Of a DNA stretch of 64,000 nucleotides, positions 53,001 to 62,800 are shown one piece after another; the first letter of the stretch is position 1; each line of letters starts with the position of its first letter. The notes beneath the pieces are model-generated. The model did no database searches. It saw only the letters and a list, made by a program, of their open reading frames with translations, and was not told where the DNA came from. Source of the DNA: Theobroma cacao (Eukaryota; Streptophyta; Magnoliopsida; Malvales; Malvaceae); contig NC_030855.1 of the NCBI RefSeq assembly GCF_000208745.1, positions 22,611,071 through 22,675,070 on the forward strand. Direction: 5' to 3'. A program made the position numbers and the translations under genes.

Positions 53001-53465
53001 TTGTCAAAAGAGTAAAGACTTTTTGCATGCTTTTATCAACAACTACAGAAAATTTCCATTGAATCCACTGCTGAGTACCCGAAGTGGTAATCGATGGAAT
53101 CAGATACCTACCAACAAAAACTCTGTTCAATGCGCATGCAACGCTCCAACCTCCCACTAACTGCCAAATAGTCACCTTTATTTTACCCCTTTTTTTATCT
53201 TTCTATTCGTAGTCATAAGCACTACCAATATAGTGTTGGTTGATTTTGCCTTTTTAATCTATGGACATTTACCATCTTCATTAGCATCGTGTGCCACTGT
53301 TTTTGGGCTTAGATTCCTGCAAATCTTCCGTTTTCACATTGGTTTCACGTTCACTTCTTCTAGATACGATTAAACCACTTAATTTGTCATGTAATGATAA
53401 GATCATCGAGATTAATTGGCTCCTTTCAGATTTACATAATTATACTACTGGTAATTTACATAATT
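50061..53465. other. Gene-poor intergenic region
   Basis: AT-rich. No recognised family on either strand apart from a weak candidate small secreted peptide at 52005-52115. Open frames at 50592-50846, 50848-51102 and 52927-53175 show no domain, no splice context and no repeat signature. Confidence 0.55.
52005..52115 (+). CDS. Candidate small secreted peptide or orphan signal-peptide exon
   Basis: A 36-codon frame from ATG at 52005 reads KELSFVLLAVAVLTICYG, a convincing signal-peptide core, followed by RPSDKPMEGCGE and TGA. The frame extends upstream to another ATG at 51819 without added family features. No partner exon, domain or homologue was recognised. It could be a small secreted peptide gene, the first exon of a lost gene, or chance. 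Support is weak. Confidence 0.2.
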   Translation: MENMLLKELSFVLLAVAVLTICYGRPSDKPMEGCGE

Positions 53466-54633
53466 TTATTTATAAACCTAAAACGGATCCCATCTCTCAT
53501 TCATATGAAATTCGTAACATTCAATCCACCTAATTGTGCAAGGAAGGCATTGTAGGAACTCTTTTACCCATATAAGAAAGGAGCATTACCTTGGTCCAAA
53601 TCTCTCTTGGTTTTGGTATCTCTCGTAAGGGTTGATATCATTTATCATGAACCCGCTTTCTAACTTAAAATATATATCTATCAAGTGGATGAAAACTCTT
53701 ATTTATAAGATCTGCACTCATTTTTTATTAATGTAACACATGATTGATTATATTGATCTCATTTGTATACATAAATGTTGGACTCTCTCTCTCCACAAAA
53801 ATGTAAACTTCTAGTAAACAATTTGAAGTCATATGATTTTGGGACCCAAAACCTTAGAATTTAACTCTGTTAAAGAAATGTAATAATACTAACCAATCAA
53901 AGATTATTGGAATCTCTATCCCATGTTCAAATTTCTTACCAACTCAGTTGAATGACAAGCATGTATCCATAATTATTATAGTAATTACATATTATTTATA
54001 ATGTACGTAATATTATTTATAAATCTAAAACCTATCCTATTTTTTATTCATATGAAATTCATAACATTCTACCCATTTAATTGTATAAGAAATACGTTGT
54101 ACGAACTCTTTTGCCCATATAAGAGAAGGGCATTATCTTGATCCGGATCTATTTCGATTTTGATATTTCTCATAAGGACTAATATCATTTGTCATGAGCC
54201 CATTTTCTAACCCAAAAAAGATACCTATTAAGTAGATGAAAGCTCTTACTTATGAGGTCTATACTTATTTTTTATTAATATGAGATTCGTGATACATGAT
54301 TGATTATATTGATCTCATTTGTGTACATAAACGTTAGACTCTCTCTCTCTCTCTCTCTCCACAAAAATGTAAACTTCTAGTAATACAATTTGAAGTCATA
54401 TGATTTTGTTTGCTAGAATAGGTAGAATTGAAGTGAAAATATATACAAACCAACTAATTATTCTTAGATATATGTTTATGAAAATTCAAGGGAAAAGGGG
54501 ACCCAAAACCTTAGAATTTAATTCTTTTAAAGAAATGAAATAATACTAACCAATCAAAGATGATTGGAATCTCTATCCCATGTTAAAATTTCTTACCAAC
54601 TCAATCGAATGACAAGCATGTATCCATAGTCAT
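53466..54633. repeat. Half-kilobase tandem duplication with an indel
   Basis: Copy 1 (about 53466-53975) and copy 2 (about 54013-54633) align along their length, sharing for example TTATTTATAAA(C/T)CTAAAAC, CTCCACAAAAATGTAAACTT and GACAAGCATGTATCCATA. Copy 2 has about 90 extra bases after ATATGATTTTG (near 54408-54495), and its CT microsatellite is longer. No coding frame is conserved between copies. The element type is unknown. Confidence 0.88.
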
Positions 54634-56124
54634 TGATTTTTTTTATTCAAAAAAGGAAAGAAGAAGCTCAAGTCGTGACCTTCGAATCAATACCAGTATA
54701 AATTTGTTGACTACAATAGTCGGTCAAGTTAAGATTTCCAACGAAATGCCATGATTGATGGAGGCTTATTAGAGGCTTTTTCTTCTTTATATATATATAT
54801 ATTTTCACAAAGTGGCAGGCAAAGACCCTTGTCACATTAATTTCCTTCTCTTTGGTGTTGAAAATGCATAATATAAAATAGTATAATTTTTCAATACCTC
54901 TTTCTTTCAACTAACTGATTGATTATAACAACACTAGATATAAAGTTAATAAAGCGTATAGAATTATTCATGTTCCTCATCATCACCCCATCATTTGGCC
55001 ACCACTAAAACTAGTTTACATGGGGAAGTTACAAGTACACCTTTATTTGACTTGACAAAGAATTTGGCCAAGTATACTGAAACTATAACTAATTCTCCCA
55101 AAAATATATAAAAAAATTCTCATCTCTAGCGTCATTCTTATGTAAGAAGTACGTACGAATGGTTGGGCAGGAGCCAGTACAATCGAGAACTCTAGCAAAT
55201 AAGTTCAATTTGATTCATTTATTTAAATTAAATACATCCTTTTGTCCTTTTGGTTTGTACAAAATTAGCTTTTGGAGGTATTTATGGTTAGGCAGGATCA
55301 AGTCCAATCGAAACCTCTAAAGGTTCGAGTCAACTTGATTCATTTAATTGAATTAAATTTATTTAATAAACAAGATCCCAAACCTTAAATCATGTCCAAG
55401 TTCTGGTCCCGACCCAACCTGTGGATAAGTCTAGCCTATTTGGCCTTTAGGTGTAGAGCTTTATTGAACATAGATGGCTGCATAGATTGGATCCGAAGAT
55501 TCGAAAACTGCATGGAGAGGATCATTTCCATGCAACTATGGTAACGTTGTAAGCCGAACGCATATCTGCTGTTTTGTAGGCCGAGAGGCCCAACTCAAGC
55601 CCACAGTTTAAGAAAAGCCCGAGGCATGCACCTATCAATCTCTTGCAATTTACTTTTCTTTTTTAATTAGGAGTAAATGGGATTTAAATATTTGTTTAAA
55701 TAAAAAAATTATGTATCAATTATTGAATAAAATATTTGGGTATATTATTATTTTACTTTTAGGTACACCTATATAATTTTAAACATAAAAATTGTTTAGA
55801 TAATTACACAATTTAATTAACAAAAGTAAAAATAATTTTACACCTGTACCTGCTCTTAAACTAAAACCCACCTAAAAAAAGAAAGAAAGAAAAGGCAGAT
55901 GGCCAAAAAAAAAATTAAAGAAGTATAAAATTGAAGAAATAAAGAAAAAACCATCTCTGTTTCTCTGTAAAACAGTTTGGACTCCTAGATTAGGAATCCA
56001 GCTTCGACTCACTAACGACTGACCCGTAACATCGAAGCAACATTTTATTTTAAAAATAACTCCTCTCCCTCTTGTGTTTTTTGTGTTGTTTTCCCTGATC
56101 AATGATCAAACTTCTGTCAAACAA
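54634..56124. other. Intergenic upstream of the first HAD phosphatase gene
   Basis: No gene recognised. Two related segments near 55155-55235 and 55285-55370 share GGTT(G/A)GGCAGGA, CAATCGA and TTGATTCATTTA, another local duplication. The segment next to 56125 carries the leader motif shared with the other two phosphatase genes. Confidence 0.6.
55996..56046 (+). promoter_or_regulatory. Conserved leader block upstream of HAD gene 1
   Basis: Begins ATCCAGCTTCGACTC 129 bases before the start codon and continues GACCCGTAACATCGAAGCA. Matching blocks precede the other two paralogues. Here the small upstream frame seen in those genes is not preserved. It could be transcribed leader or promoter. Confidence 0.4.
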
Positions 56125-57039
56125 ATGGTCTTTGTCGAATTTCCAATCACAATTCAGAACCAAGAGATGCCGTCCAATAAACAAAAATGCAATAAGGGCC
56201 AGCATTATTGTCATAAAAGAAAGCGATTTCCAGGGAAGATCAGTTCGGTCTCCATCATTGCATCAATAAACAAGTCCATTGTCAAGTGCCGCGATCACCT
56301 GAACAAGTTTTTATCCGAGCTAGCGCGCATGGTAACACCAACGTGCCGCCTCAAGGGCTTCGAGATTCTTAGACAGGAGGAAAAGACCGACCTCGAAACC
56401 AACAAAGTAGTTGGTCACCCTGGACTCGAACTTGAATTCGAAACCAGCTTCAACATTGTACCCCCAGTTCTTGTCATACACCGCAACCGGCTTCCTCCAA
56501 TGGTTTCAGACAAAAAAGGGACGATTGTTCTTGATTTGGACGAAACCCTGGTGCATTCAAGCCTCGACCCGCCTCCACCAAGGTACGATTTCATAGTGTC
56601 GAGAAATATGGACGGGGTGACGATAAACTTCTACGTGTTAAAACGACCCGGGATCGATGAGTTCTTGGAGACGATCAGCAAGAAATACGAACTTGTTGTG
56701 TTCACGGCGGGGCACGTAGCGTACGCATCGAAGGTGCTGGATACTCTTGACCCGAAGGGGCTTATATCGCACCGGCTCTACAGGGATTCATGCAAACAAG
56801 TGCGAGGGAGATTCGTGAAGGACTTGTCACGGCTGGGGAGAGACTTGAGGAAGACTGTAATCGTCGATGATAACCCAAAGTCTTTTGCATTGCAACCCAA
56901 GAACGGGATCCCCATAAAGCCGTTTGTTGGTGATCAGCTTTGGGACAATGAGTTGATGAAGTTGACGGTGTTTTTTGAGACATGTAATGTCTTTGAAGAC
57001 ATGAGAGATACCGTGAACCAGTACCTCGGAAGGTGCTGA
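56125..57039 (+). CDS. HAD-superfamily NIF/FCP1-like phosphatase, paralogue 1
   Basis: Intronless, 304 residues. ATG at 56125 is chosen because the N terminus (EFPITIQNQEM) aligns with paralogue 3 (DRPIIVQSPEM), and the open frame further upstream has no ATG. Catalytic motif I is DLDETL with nucleophile D137 and acid/base D139; motif II Thr is in VVFTAG; the motif III lysine region follows HRLYRDSCK; motif IV is VDDNP (D248, D249). These place it in the SCP/Dullard-like branch that removes phosphate from Ser/Thr of proteins, with Mg2+. The N terminus is basic and holds a conserved IASINKSI...L..FLSELA helix. Two same-strand paralogues follow. The substrate is unknown: RNA polymerase II CTD, lipin-like proteins or others are possible. 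A few positions differ from the other two (GHVAYAS for GL..YAS; RKTVIV for GKVV.V). Confidence 0.93.
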   Translation: MVFVEFPITIQNQEMPSNKQKCNKGQHYCHKRKRFPGKISSVSIIASINKSIVKCRDHLNKFLSELARMVTPTCRLKGFEILRQEEKTDLETNKVVGHPGLELEFETSFNIVPPVLVIHRNRLPPMVSDKKGTIVLDLDETLVHSSLDPPPPRYDFIVSRNMDGVTINFYVLKRPGIDEFLETISKKYELVVFTAGHVAYASKVLDTLDPKGLISHRLYRDSCKQVRGRFVKDLSRLGRDLRKTVIVDDNPKSFALQPKNGIPIKPFVGDQLWDNELMKLTVFFETCNVFEDMRDTVNQYLGRC

Positions 57040-58542
57040 AGAATAAGGTGATCATTTTTGGAAACTACAATGGTGCCTGTCGGTTAACCATGATTCTGCA
57101 TCGGCCCATTTCTTTTTGTCAAAATTGATATACTATATGGCTACTTGCTTCAAGAATGCTTTCTAGAGTGATAGGAGGTTCCTCCAGTCATTGCATCAAG
57201 GACTGATTTTGCTTCTTTGTACTAATTAAGGAGAAATGATACGTTTAGATAAATTTCTTTTGCCTATCTTAATTTTTTGTTGGAGATTACGATGGCAAAT
57301 TAAATTTGCATCATATCAAACTTTGTTTGTTTAATTTATAATTACTGATGTTAATTACCTAAAAATATCTCCAAAATTTCAATCATGATAATGGAATCGA
57401 TAGTGCCATACTATACGATTTCTCATGTTTAATTGTATTTATATACATCAAGTAAGCGTGACTTCATAATTTAATCTCTAATTAAGTTTCAATCTTAAAC
57501 TAACAATAAAAAGATAATAAGTATCATACTTATTGCTTAAACTATGTACCGGTAGGCATGTAAAAGTGATCATATTCTTTTTTGAAAGATAATTTCCATT
57601 AAAGAAAGAGGGGAGAACCCCTCAATTACTAAAGGAAGATTTGAAGCCATTATGCCCGCAGACCCTGCATATTGACGACAAATCCTCAGAGAAAAAATAA
57701 TGAAAAAAATATTATTAACATGTGTAGATATCTCTTTATTTAAACAGTTGAATTTGAAATAAAGGAAAAAAAATCATTCTTTAACCAAAATGCTTGTATA
57801 AATTATTAACAATTCATAATTTTTGAAATGATTATTTTGAAAAATGAAAGATATTTTTGAGGAAAAAAAAAGTATAAAAAGATTGTGGAAGATCAGCTAG
57901 ACTGGGCCAAACCTCTGGACGACAACTCTAAAGGGTCAGGCCATCAGTGCTCGTGCACCTCGTGTTAGAACGGCTTCACGACCCAACACAACCCATGTAT
58001 TGGGTGACTCCACCCAGTTTTATGGGTTGTCCTTATACGACGTGCTAGGTCAGCTTGTGCCTGTCCAGGTTCAATTTATAGGAATTGTGAAATTTTCTTA
58101 AATAAAGTAAATATTAATTAGTGACAGATGAAAGATTGCAACTGCTCAATATCTATAAGTTCAGTTACTAAATTTGTTAGGTTTACTAAGCAAATTCTGG
58201 TTGTCATGCATTATTTAGCTGCTAATTACTAGCAGCAAACATAAAACCGAACAGAAAGATAGAAAAAAACAGACAAAACCCAACCAAACTAACTAAACAA
58301 CATCCCCCACTCTCACTACTAAATTCAATGAAAATCCAGTTCTGGCTTCCAACCTACAAATTCACCACTGTTGCACCGAACCAGGCTTCAAAACCTCCCA
58401 AGCCCCTCCATCTCGACAGGTAGATGCCGACATCATTGATTCTATTTCTTTCTCCCTAAATTTCGATGTTCATTTTCCTTCGTATCTCTCTACACAAGAA
58501 TCGTTATCGACCGTCGAACCCATCCATACCCAGAACAAAGAC
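57040..58542. other. Intergenic between HAD genes 1 and 2
   Basis: Mostly AT-rich. The segment 57895-58080 is unusually GC-rich for its surroundings and contains repeated short words such as GACCCAACACAACCCATG, which looks like a decayed repeat, type unknown. The right end carries the leader of HAD gene 2, with an upstream ORF at 58328-58423. Confidence 0.55.
58328..58423 (+). promoter_or_regulatory. Leader block and 31-codon upstream ORF before HAD gene 2
   Basis: ATG at 58328 opens a short frame containing FTTVAPNQASKPPKP that stops at TAG 58421-58423, about 120 bases before the main ATG. The block starts with ATCCAG, as in the other paralogues, and the TV.PNQ peptide recurs upstream of HAD gene 3. 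CAG/GTAGAT at its end could also serve as a splice donor, so an alternative first exon is possible. Confidence 0.4.
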
Positions 58543-59478
58543 ATGTTATTGAAGATGAGCAAAAGGGTCCAACCAAGGTCCATCATCCGCCACCATCACC
58601 GCCTGCTCCGCCACTGCCTCCACCGTGTCCATCATCGTAAGGGAAGATCATCTACAACGAAAATTAAATCGCTCGTCGTGATTGCTTCGATAATAAGCAA
58701 GTCCGTTCACGAATGCAGCCGTCGCCTCATCAAGTTTTTCTCCAAGTTGGCACGCAGAAGACACCACCAAAGCCTACCATTCCTTGAGCAGGAAGAGACC
58801 CTCTTCGAAGCCGGCGTTGACCCTGGACTTAAACTTGAATTCGAGAGCAGCTTTGCTATGCCTCTGGTTCTCGTCTTAAACGAGCACCTTCAGCTGCTTC
58901 CTCCATTAGCTTCGGATAAAAAGAGAACCATCGTTCTTGACCTGGACGAGACCCTGGTGCATTCAAGCCCTGACCCGCCTCCACCACTGTATGATTTCAC
59001 AATTAAACCAAATATTGATGGGGAAAGAATGAACTTCTACGTGTTGAAACGACCCGGGGTCGATGAATTCTTGGAAGCAATCAGTAAGAAGTACGAGGTG
59101 GTGGTGTTCACAGCAGGGCTCGAGCCATATGCCTCAATGCTGCTTGATATTCTAGACCCCAAAGGCCTGATATCTCACCGTCTTTATAGGGATTCATGCA
59201 AGCAAGTGGGAGGAAGATTCGTGAAGGACTTGGCGAAGATGGGGAGAGACCTTGGAAAAGTTGTGATGGTTGATGATAACCCAAATTCATATTATTTGCA
59301 ACCTGCAAATGCAATCCCCATAAAGCGATTTGAAGATGACGTTGAAGACAGGGAATTGGAGAAGCTGCTGGGGTTCTTCGAGAGGTATTGTGATGGCTTT
59401 GATGACATGAGAGATGCGGTTAAGCAGTACCTTGGGGGTGCCACAATGCGCACTGGACAGTGCAAGAGATCTATTTAA
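58543..59478 (+). CDS. HAD-superfamily NIF/FCP1-like phosphatase, paralogue 2
   Basis: Intronless, 311 residues. Motifs: DLDETL with D133 and D135, VVFTAGL, HRLYRDSCKQV and VDDNP (D244, D245). The N terminus is rich in His and Arg (RSIIRHHHRLLRHCLHRVHH), followed by the shared helix IASIISKSV...RLIKFFSKLA. The C terminus extends past the usual KQYLGG into TMRTGQCKRSI, unlike its neighbours. The frame stays open upstream of 58543 and still resembles the paralogues there (PIHTQNKDM against PIIVQSPEM), but no in-frame ATG was found in the stretch read, so 58543 is the first usable start. Predicted metal-dependent protein Ser/Thr phosphatase; substrate unknown. Confidence 0.93.
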   Translation: MLLKMSKRVQPRSIIRHHHRLLRHCLHRVHHRKGRSSTTKIKSLVVIASIISKSVHECSRRLIKFFSKLARRRHHQSLPFLEQEETLFEAGVDPGLKLEFESSFAMPLVLVLNEHLQLLPPLASDKKRTIVLDLDETLVHSSPDPPPPLYDFTIKPNIDGERMNFYVLKRPGVDEFLEAISKKYEVVVFTAGLEPYASMLLDILDPKGLISHRLYRDSCKQVGGRFVKDLAKMGRDLGKVVMVDDNPNSYYLQPANAIPIKRFEDDVEDRELEKLLGFFERYCDGFDDMRDAVKQYLGGATMRTGQCKRSI

Positions 59479-60320
59479 TTCAACTTTGTATAGCCAAAAA
59501 CAAAAAAATTTTGCCAAATCTATTAGTCATATTCATTCATGCTTTATTTTTTTTTTCTTATCATTTTCTCGTCTTAATATTTCTTTCAAATAAAAATCAT
59601 AAAAAGATAAATGATTAAAAGAGAAAAAAATTAAAAAAAAAGTGACGGGAGGAAGAGTTTTTAATTGATAATGCTTAATTTTATTCTTTGTTTGAATACA
59701 CGGAAATAATATATTTTTACACTACAAACATCAAATAAGCACTTGGTAAAAGTTTATCTACGGGACAGGAAAAGAGACCCAACATTTCGCTTCGCTGCTA
59801 ATAATTGAGTGTGAGCTACACAAAATATAGCATAAGAAAATTATTATCTCTTAATTTTTCCTACATATATTTATATTTTTTTAGAAATAGGAAAAAAAAG
59901 ATTTAAATTTTATTTTTTAAGTAAAAAAATTATATATTAATCAATAAACTAAATACTCAAGTCTTATATATTTACATTTTAATCTAAAAATTAATAAAAA
60001 AAAAAAGAAAAACAAAATTTTAATCATGTGTGAGTGTAAACTAACCTAGTAGGGGCAACGGCACTCAACAGTTTACACTTCGCTTAATTTTAAACCCAAA
60101 AGAGAAATAAATCCACGTAAGCAAAAGAAACCACCCTCTCGCTCACTAAAAGTTATCCAGCTTCGACTCCGAACCTAACTCCATGACCGTTACACCGAAC
60201 CAGAATTTAAAATATTACGGAGCCTCCCCGTCCCCGTTATTACCTAAACCAAGGGAAACCTCCTCCTCCTCTTCTTTGTAAATCTATGAAAACATTTCCT
60301 TCTTTGTTTTTCTCTCGCTG
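59479..60320. other. Intergenic between HAD genes 2 and 3
   Basis: AT-rich with no coding content up to about 60150; then the leader of HAD gene 3. Confidence 0.6.
60155..60281 (+). promoter_or_regulatory. Leader block and 32-codon upstream ORF before HAD gene 3
   Basis: ATCCAGCTTCGACTCC at 60155 matches the block before HAD gene 1. An upstream ATG at 60183 opens MTVTPNQNLKYYGAS and stops at TAA 60279-60281, 39 bases before the main ATG. The TV.PNQ peptide is shared with the upstream ORF of HAD gene 2. Conservation may reflect duplication age rather than function. Confidence 0.4.
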
Positions 60321-61280
60321 ATGATTATTCTGGATCGTCCGATTATAGTCCAGAGCCCTGAGATGGTTTCCAAGATTATCAAGAGAACTCCGCCGCGGTC
60401 CATCAAACGCCACCGTCTTAACCACTGCCGGAGAAAGACTTCTCCGGCGAAGAAGAATGCCTCGTTCTCCGTCATTGCCTCCATAAACAAATCCATCAAG
60501 ACGTGCCATCGCCGCCTTGTGAGGCTTTTCTCAAAGTTAGCCCACATAGCAACCCCTTCTACCACCAAACGCCGCCACAAGGGCTTCAAACTCCTAAAAC
60601 AAGAAGAAGAATTTGATGAATTCGAAAGCAATTTCATTGTTCCTCGTGCCCTTGAATTCGACCGCTGCTTGCTTCCACCGTTGATCTCGGAGACGAAAAG
60701 AACTATCTTTCTTGATCTTGACGAGACCTTGGTGCATTCAAGCCCTGACCCACCTCCCAAAATGTATGATTTTTTAGTAAGGCCGCACATTGAAGGTCAA
60801 TTTATGAATTTTTACGTATTGAAACGACCCGGCGTCGATCGTTTCTTGGAAGAAATCAGCAAGAAATACGAGGTGGTGGTGTTCACGGCAGGCCTCAAGC
60901 AATATGCTTCTCAGGTTTTGGATAAGCTTGATCCTAAGGGGTTAATATCGTACCGGCTTTATCGGGATTCGTGCAAGCAAGTGGAAGGGAAGTTTGTTAA
61001 AGACTTGTCTGAAATGGGGAGGGATTTGGGGAAAGTTGTGATCGTTGATGATAACCCGAATGCTTACTCTTTGCAGCCTGAGAATGCTGTCCCCATACGG
61101 CCGTTTGTGGAGGACGGTGAGGATAGGGAGCTGGAGAAGTTGGTGAAATTTTTTGAGTGGTGTGAACGGTTTGAGGATATGAGGGTGGCGGTCAAGCAGT
61201 ATTTTAGTGGTGGTGGTGGTAGCGGTGGCGGCAGCACTGGTGGTGCAGAGGATCATGGCTTTGTGCAGTTGGACTTATGA
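60321..61280 (+). CDS. HAD-superfamily NIF/FCP1-like phosphatase, paralogue 3
   Basis: Intronless, 319 residues from ATG at 60321. Motifs: DLDETL with D132 and D134, VVFTAGL, YRLYRDSCKQV and VDDNP (D243, D244), so the catalytic set is complete. The basic N terminus (KRTPPRSIKRHRLNHCRRK) is followed by the shared helix IASINKSIKTCHRRLVRLFSKLA. The C terminus adds a Gly/Ser linker (SGGGGSGGGSTGG) and an acidic-hydrophobic end (AEDHGFVQLDL) absent from the other two. The three tandem copies all look active but have different ends, suggesting divergence in localisation or partners. Substrate unknown; SCP-like CTD phosphatase or Dullard-like activity is inferred from the fold only. Confidence 0.93.
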   Translation: MIILDRPIIVQSPEMVSKIIKRTPPRSIKRHRLNHCRRKTSPAKKNASFSVIASINKSIKTCHRRLVRLFSKLAHIATPSTTKRRHKGFKLLKQEEEFDEFESNFIVPRALEFDRCLLPPLISETKRTIFLDLDETLVHSSPDPPPKMYDFLVRPHIEGQFMNFYVLKRPGVDRFLEEISKKYEVVVFTAGLKQYASQVLDKLDPKGLISYRLYRDSCKQVEGKFVKDLSEMGRDLGKVVIVDDNPNAYSLQPENAVPIRPFVEDGEDRELEKLVKFFEWCERFEDMRVAVKQYFSGGGGSGGGSTGGAEDHGFVQLDL

Positions 61281-62014
61281 TGCTTACTTTGTTTAATGTG
61301 GTTCAATTTGTTCTCTTCTGATTTGTTGTAATTGTGTTTGAACAATAGATTTTGCTCAAATTAGAAAATGAAAAGGTAAGATAATGCATTTTTTTGTTCA
61401 AATTCCACTTATTGTTCTCTTAATTTGTCTTTCAGTTGTTTAATTTAAGGATTAAAGGATCCATAGCTAGTTTCAAACTTTCCAGCACAAAAATCATGAA
61501 GTTTGAAAGAATAAGCTCTAGCTACGATCCCTTTAAGTTGATAAAGCTATTGCTGAAATTTAGACGTGTCTTCCGAGCCTTTAAGAACATATGCAAACTA
61601 TCCAGGTTGCTGGATACTCCTTCCTACAGTCTTTAGAAGATGCTATTCTGTTAGCCTACGGCCTGCTCTTTAAATTAATTCAACAAAAGCTTCTTCTATC
61701 AGTGCTATGATAGTACTTCCTTGATTTGCCCATTCTATTGTAGGATATCTCATCAAATCTAAGGCCAGACGACCAAAACACATTTGATGTTCAACACTGT
61801 AGTTTGAACAAATAGTACTACTTTGTATTTTGATCTTTGTCTTGAAATTTGTCCTACAGTATCATCGCAAAAATGTAATCCCATAATTGCAGTGGCATCT
61901 CCTGCATATAGAAGCCGCGTTCAATTTCTCCTGGTTAAACTTTTCACGTTTGTATCAAGGATTAGGTTGCTCATCAGTAAGCATAAATGAAGGGGGCATT
62001 TGTAGCTGCTTTGT
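61281..62014. other. Intergenic downstream of HAD gene 3
   Basis: 3' region of the gene and unremarkable sequence. The 66-codon frame at 61436-61636 has no family features. Confidence 0.55.
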
Positions 62015-62800
62015 GCATTTGTTATAACCTTTTCTTGAAGTATGAGAGTTCAGTAATCTCTTCATCTGCCTTGCCAGATTCAGAAGGAGTGTGAGCTGGA
62101 GCACTCAAAACGAGCATATCATTGCTTACAGACCGCCTTCTTAGTCCAATTGATCCAACTCTTGCTACTCTCAAGAAAGTGTCCTTCTTTGATTAAGCAA
62201 GTGTAGCGGAACCATCTGCAGGGTATGCAGCTTAAACTACAAGGCTTTTCGGAATGTAGTGCACAATTGATGGACAGGAGGTGATTGCCTTGGGGATAAT
62301 ATCAACTTTACCTTTTAAAATTTTTGGCGAAATGTCTGTATTGAACAGCAAAAGAAGAAAAGTAACCTCAATAGCATAGGCATTTCCAGTGAATTCACCA
62401 CGATTTAGTCATGTGAAAGAAAATATGCGTCTTCACTACCATCGACAACAAGCCTTTTGAGTCAGCAACATTTTGAACAAAGAAGTCCTTCCGGTAAGGC
62501 TACTAGTAATGCAGGTAAACTGTAGGAGACTCAGCACGAGATGCCTTCAATTTCTCCATGGAGAATTATCACAAAGGAAAGAAACTTTACCACTTTCTTT
62601 TATGTTCAAGATGAGCTTCTTATCTTCTCCATAAAACTAGCGTTTGATTGGGCTCACCTGAACAAGCAGCTCCCTATTTCCATATTAAATGTTAAGCCAA
62701 ATGGCCACATTTCCTCCTCATCTTGTCAAAACATGTTAAAAGCTTCCAAACAACGCATTTGCTTCAGAGAATTCATCCTTGAGCAGATATTCTTAAAGAA
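62015..62800 (-). pseudogene. Unidentified broken coding remnant
   Basis: Read leftward, successive stop- or frameshift-separated segments look like protein: YGNRELLVQVSPIKR and FYGEDKKLILNIKESGKVSF near 62.6-62.7 kb, KASRAESPTVYLH and KDFFVQNVADSKGLLSMV near 62.45-62.55, EFTGNAYAIEVTFLL, KAITSCPSIVHYIPKSLVV and AAYPADGSA near 62.2-62.4, and VARVGSIGLRRRSVSNDMLV through AHTPSESGKADEEITELSYF, ending TTATAA at about 62025. No introns are evident, which would suit a processed pseudogene. I do not recognise the parent protein. The stop codons are real in the sequence; that the pieces belong together is inference. Confidence 0.4.

Noticed and set aside
56074..56124. Longer N terminus for HAD gene 1
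   Set aside because: The extension begins with GTG, not ATG, and paralogue 3 aligns with the ATG at 56125.
57895..58080. Possible gene or structured RNA in a GC-richer patch
   Set aside because: Short repeated words and no open frame or cloverleaf; more likely a decayed repeat.
60284..60790. Minus-strand frames opposite HAD gene 3 (also opposite genes 1 and 2)
   Set aside because: They are antisense shadows of well-supported phosphatase coding sequence.
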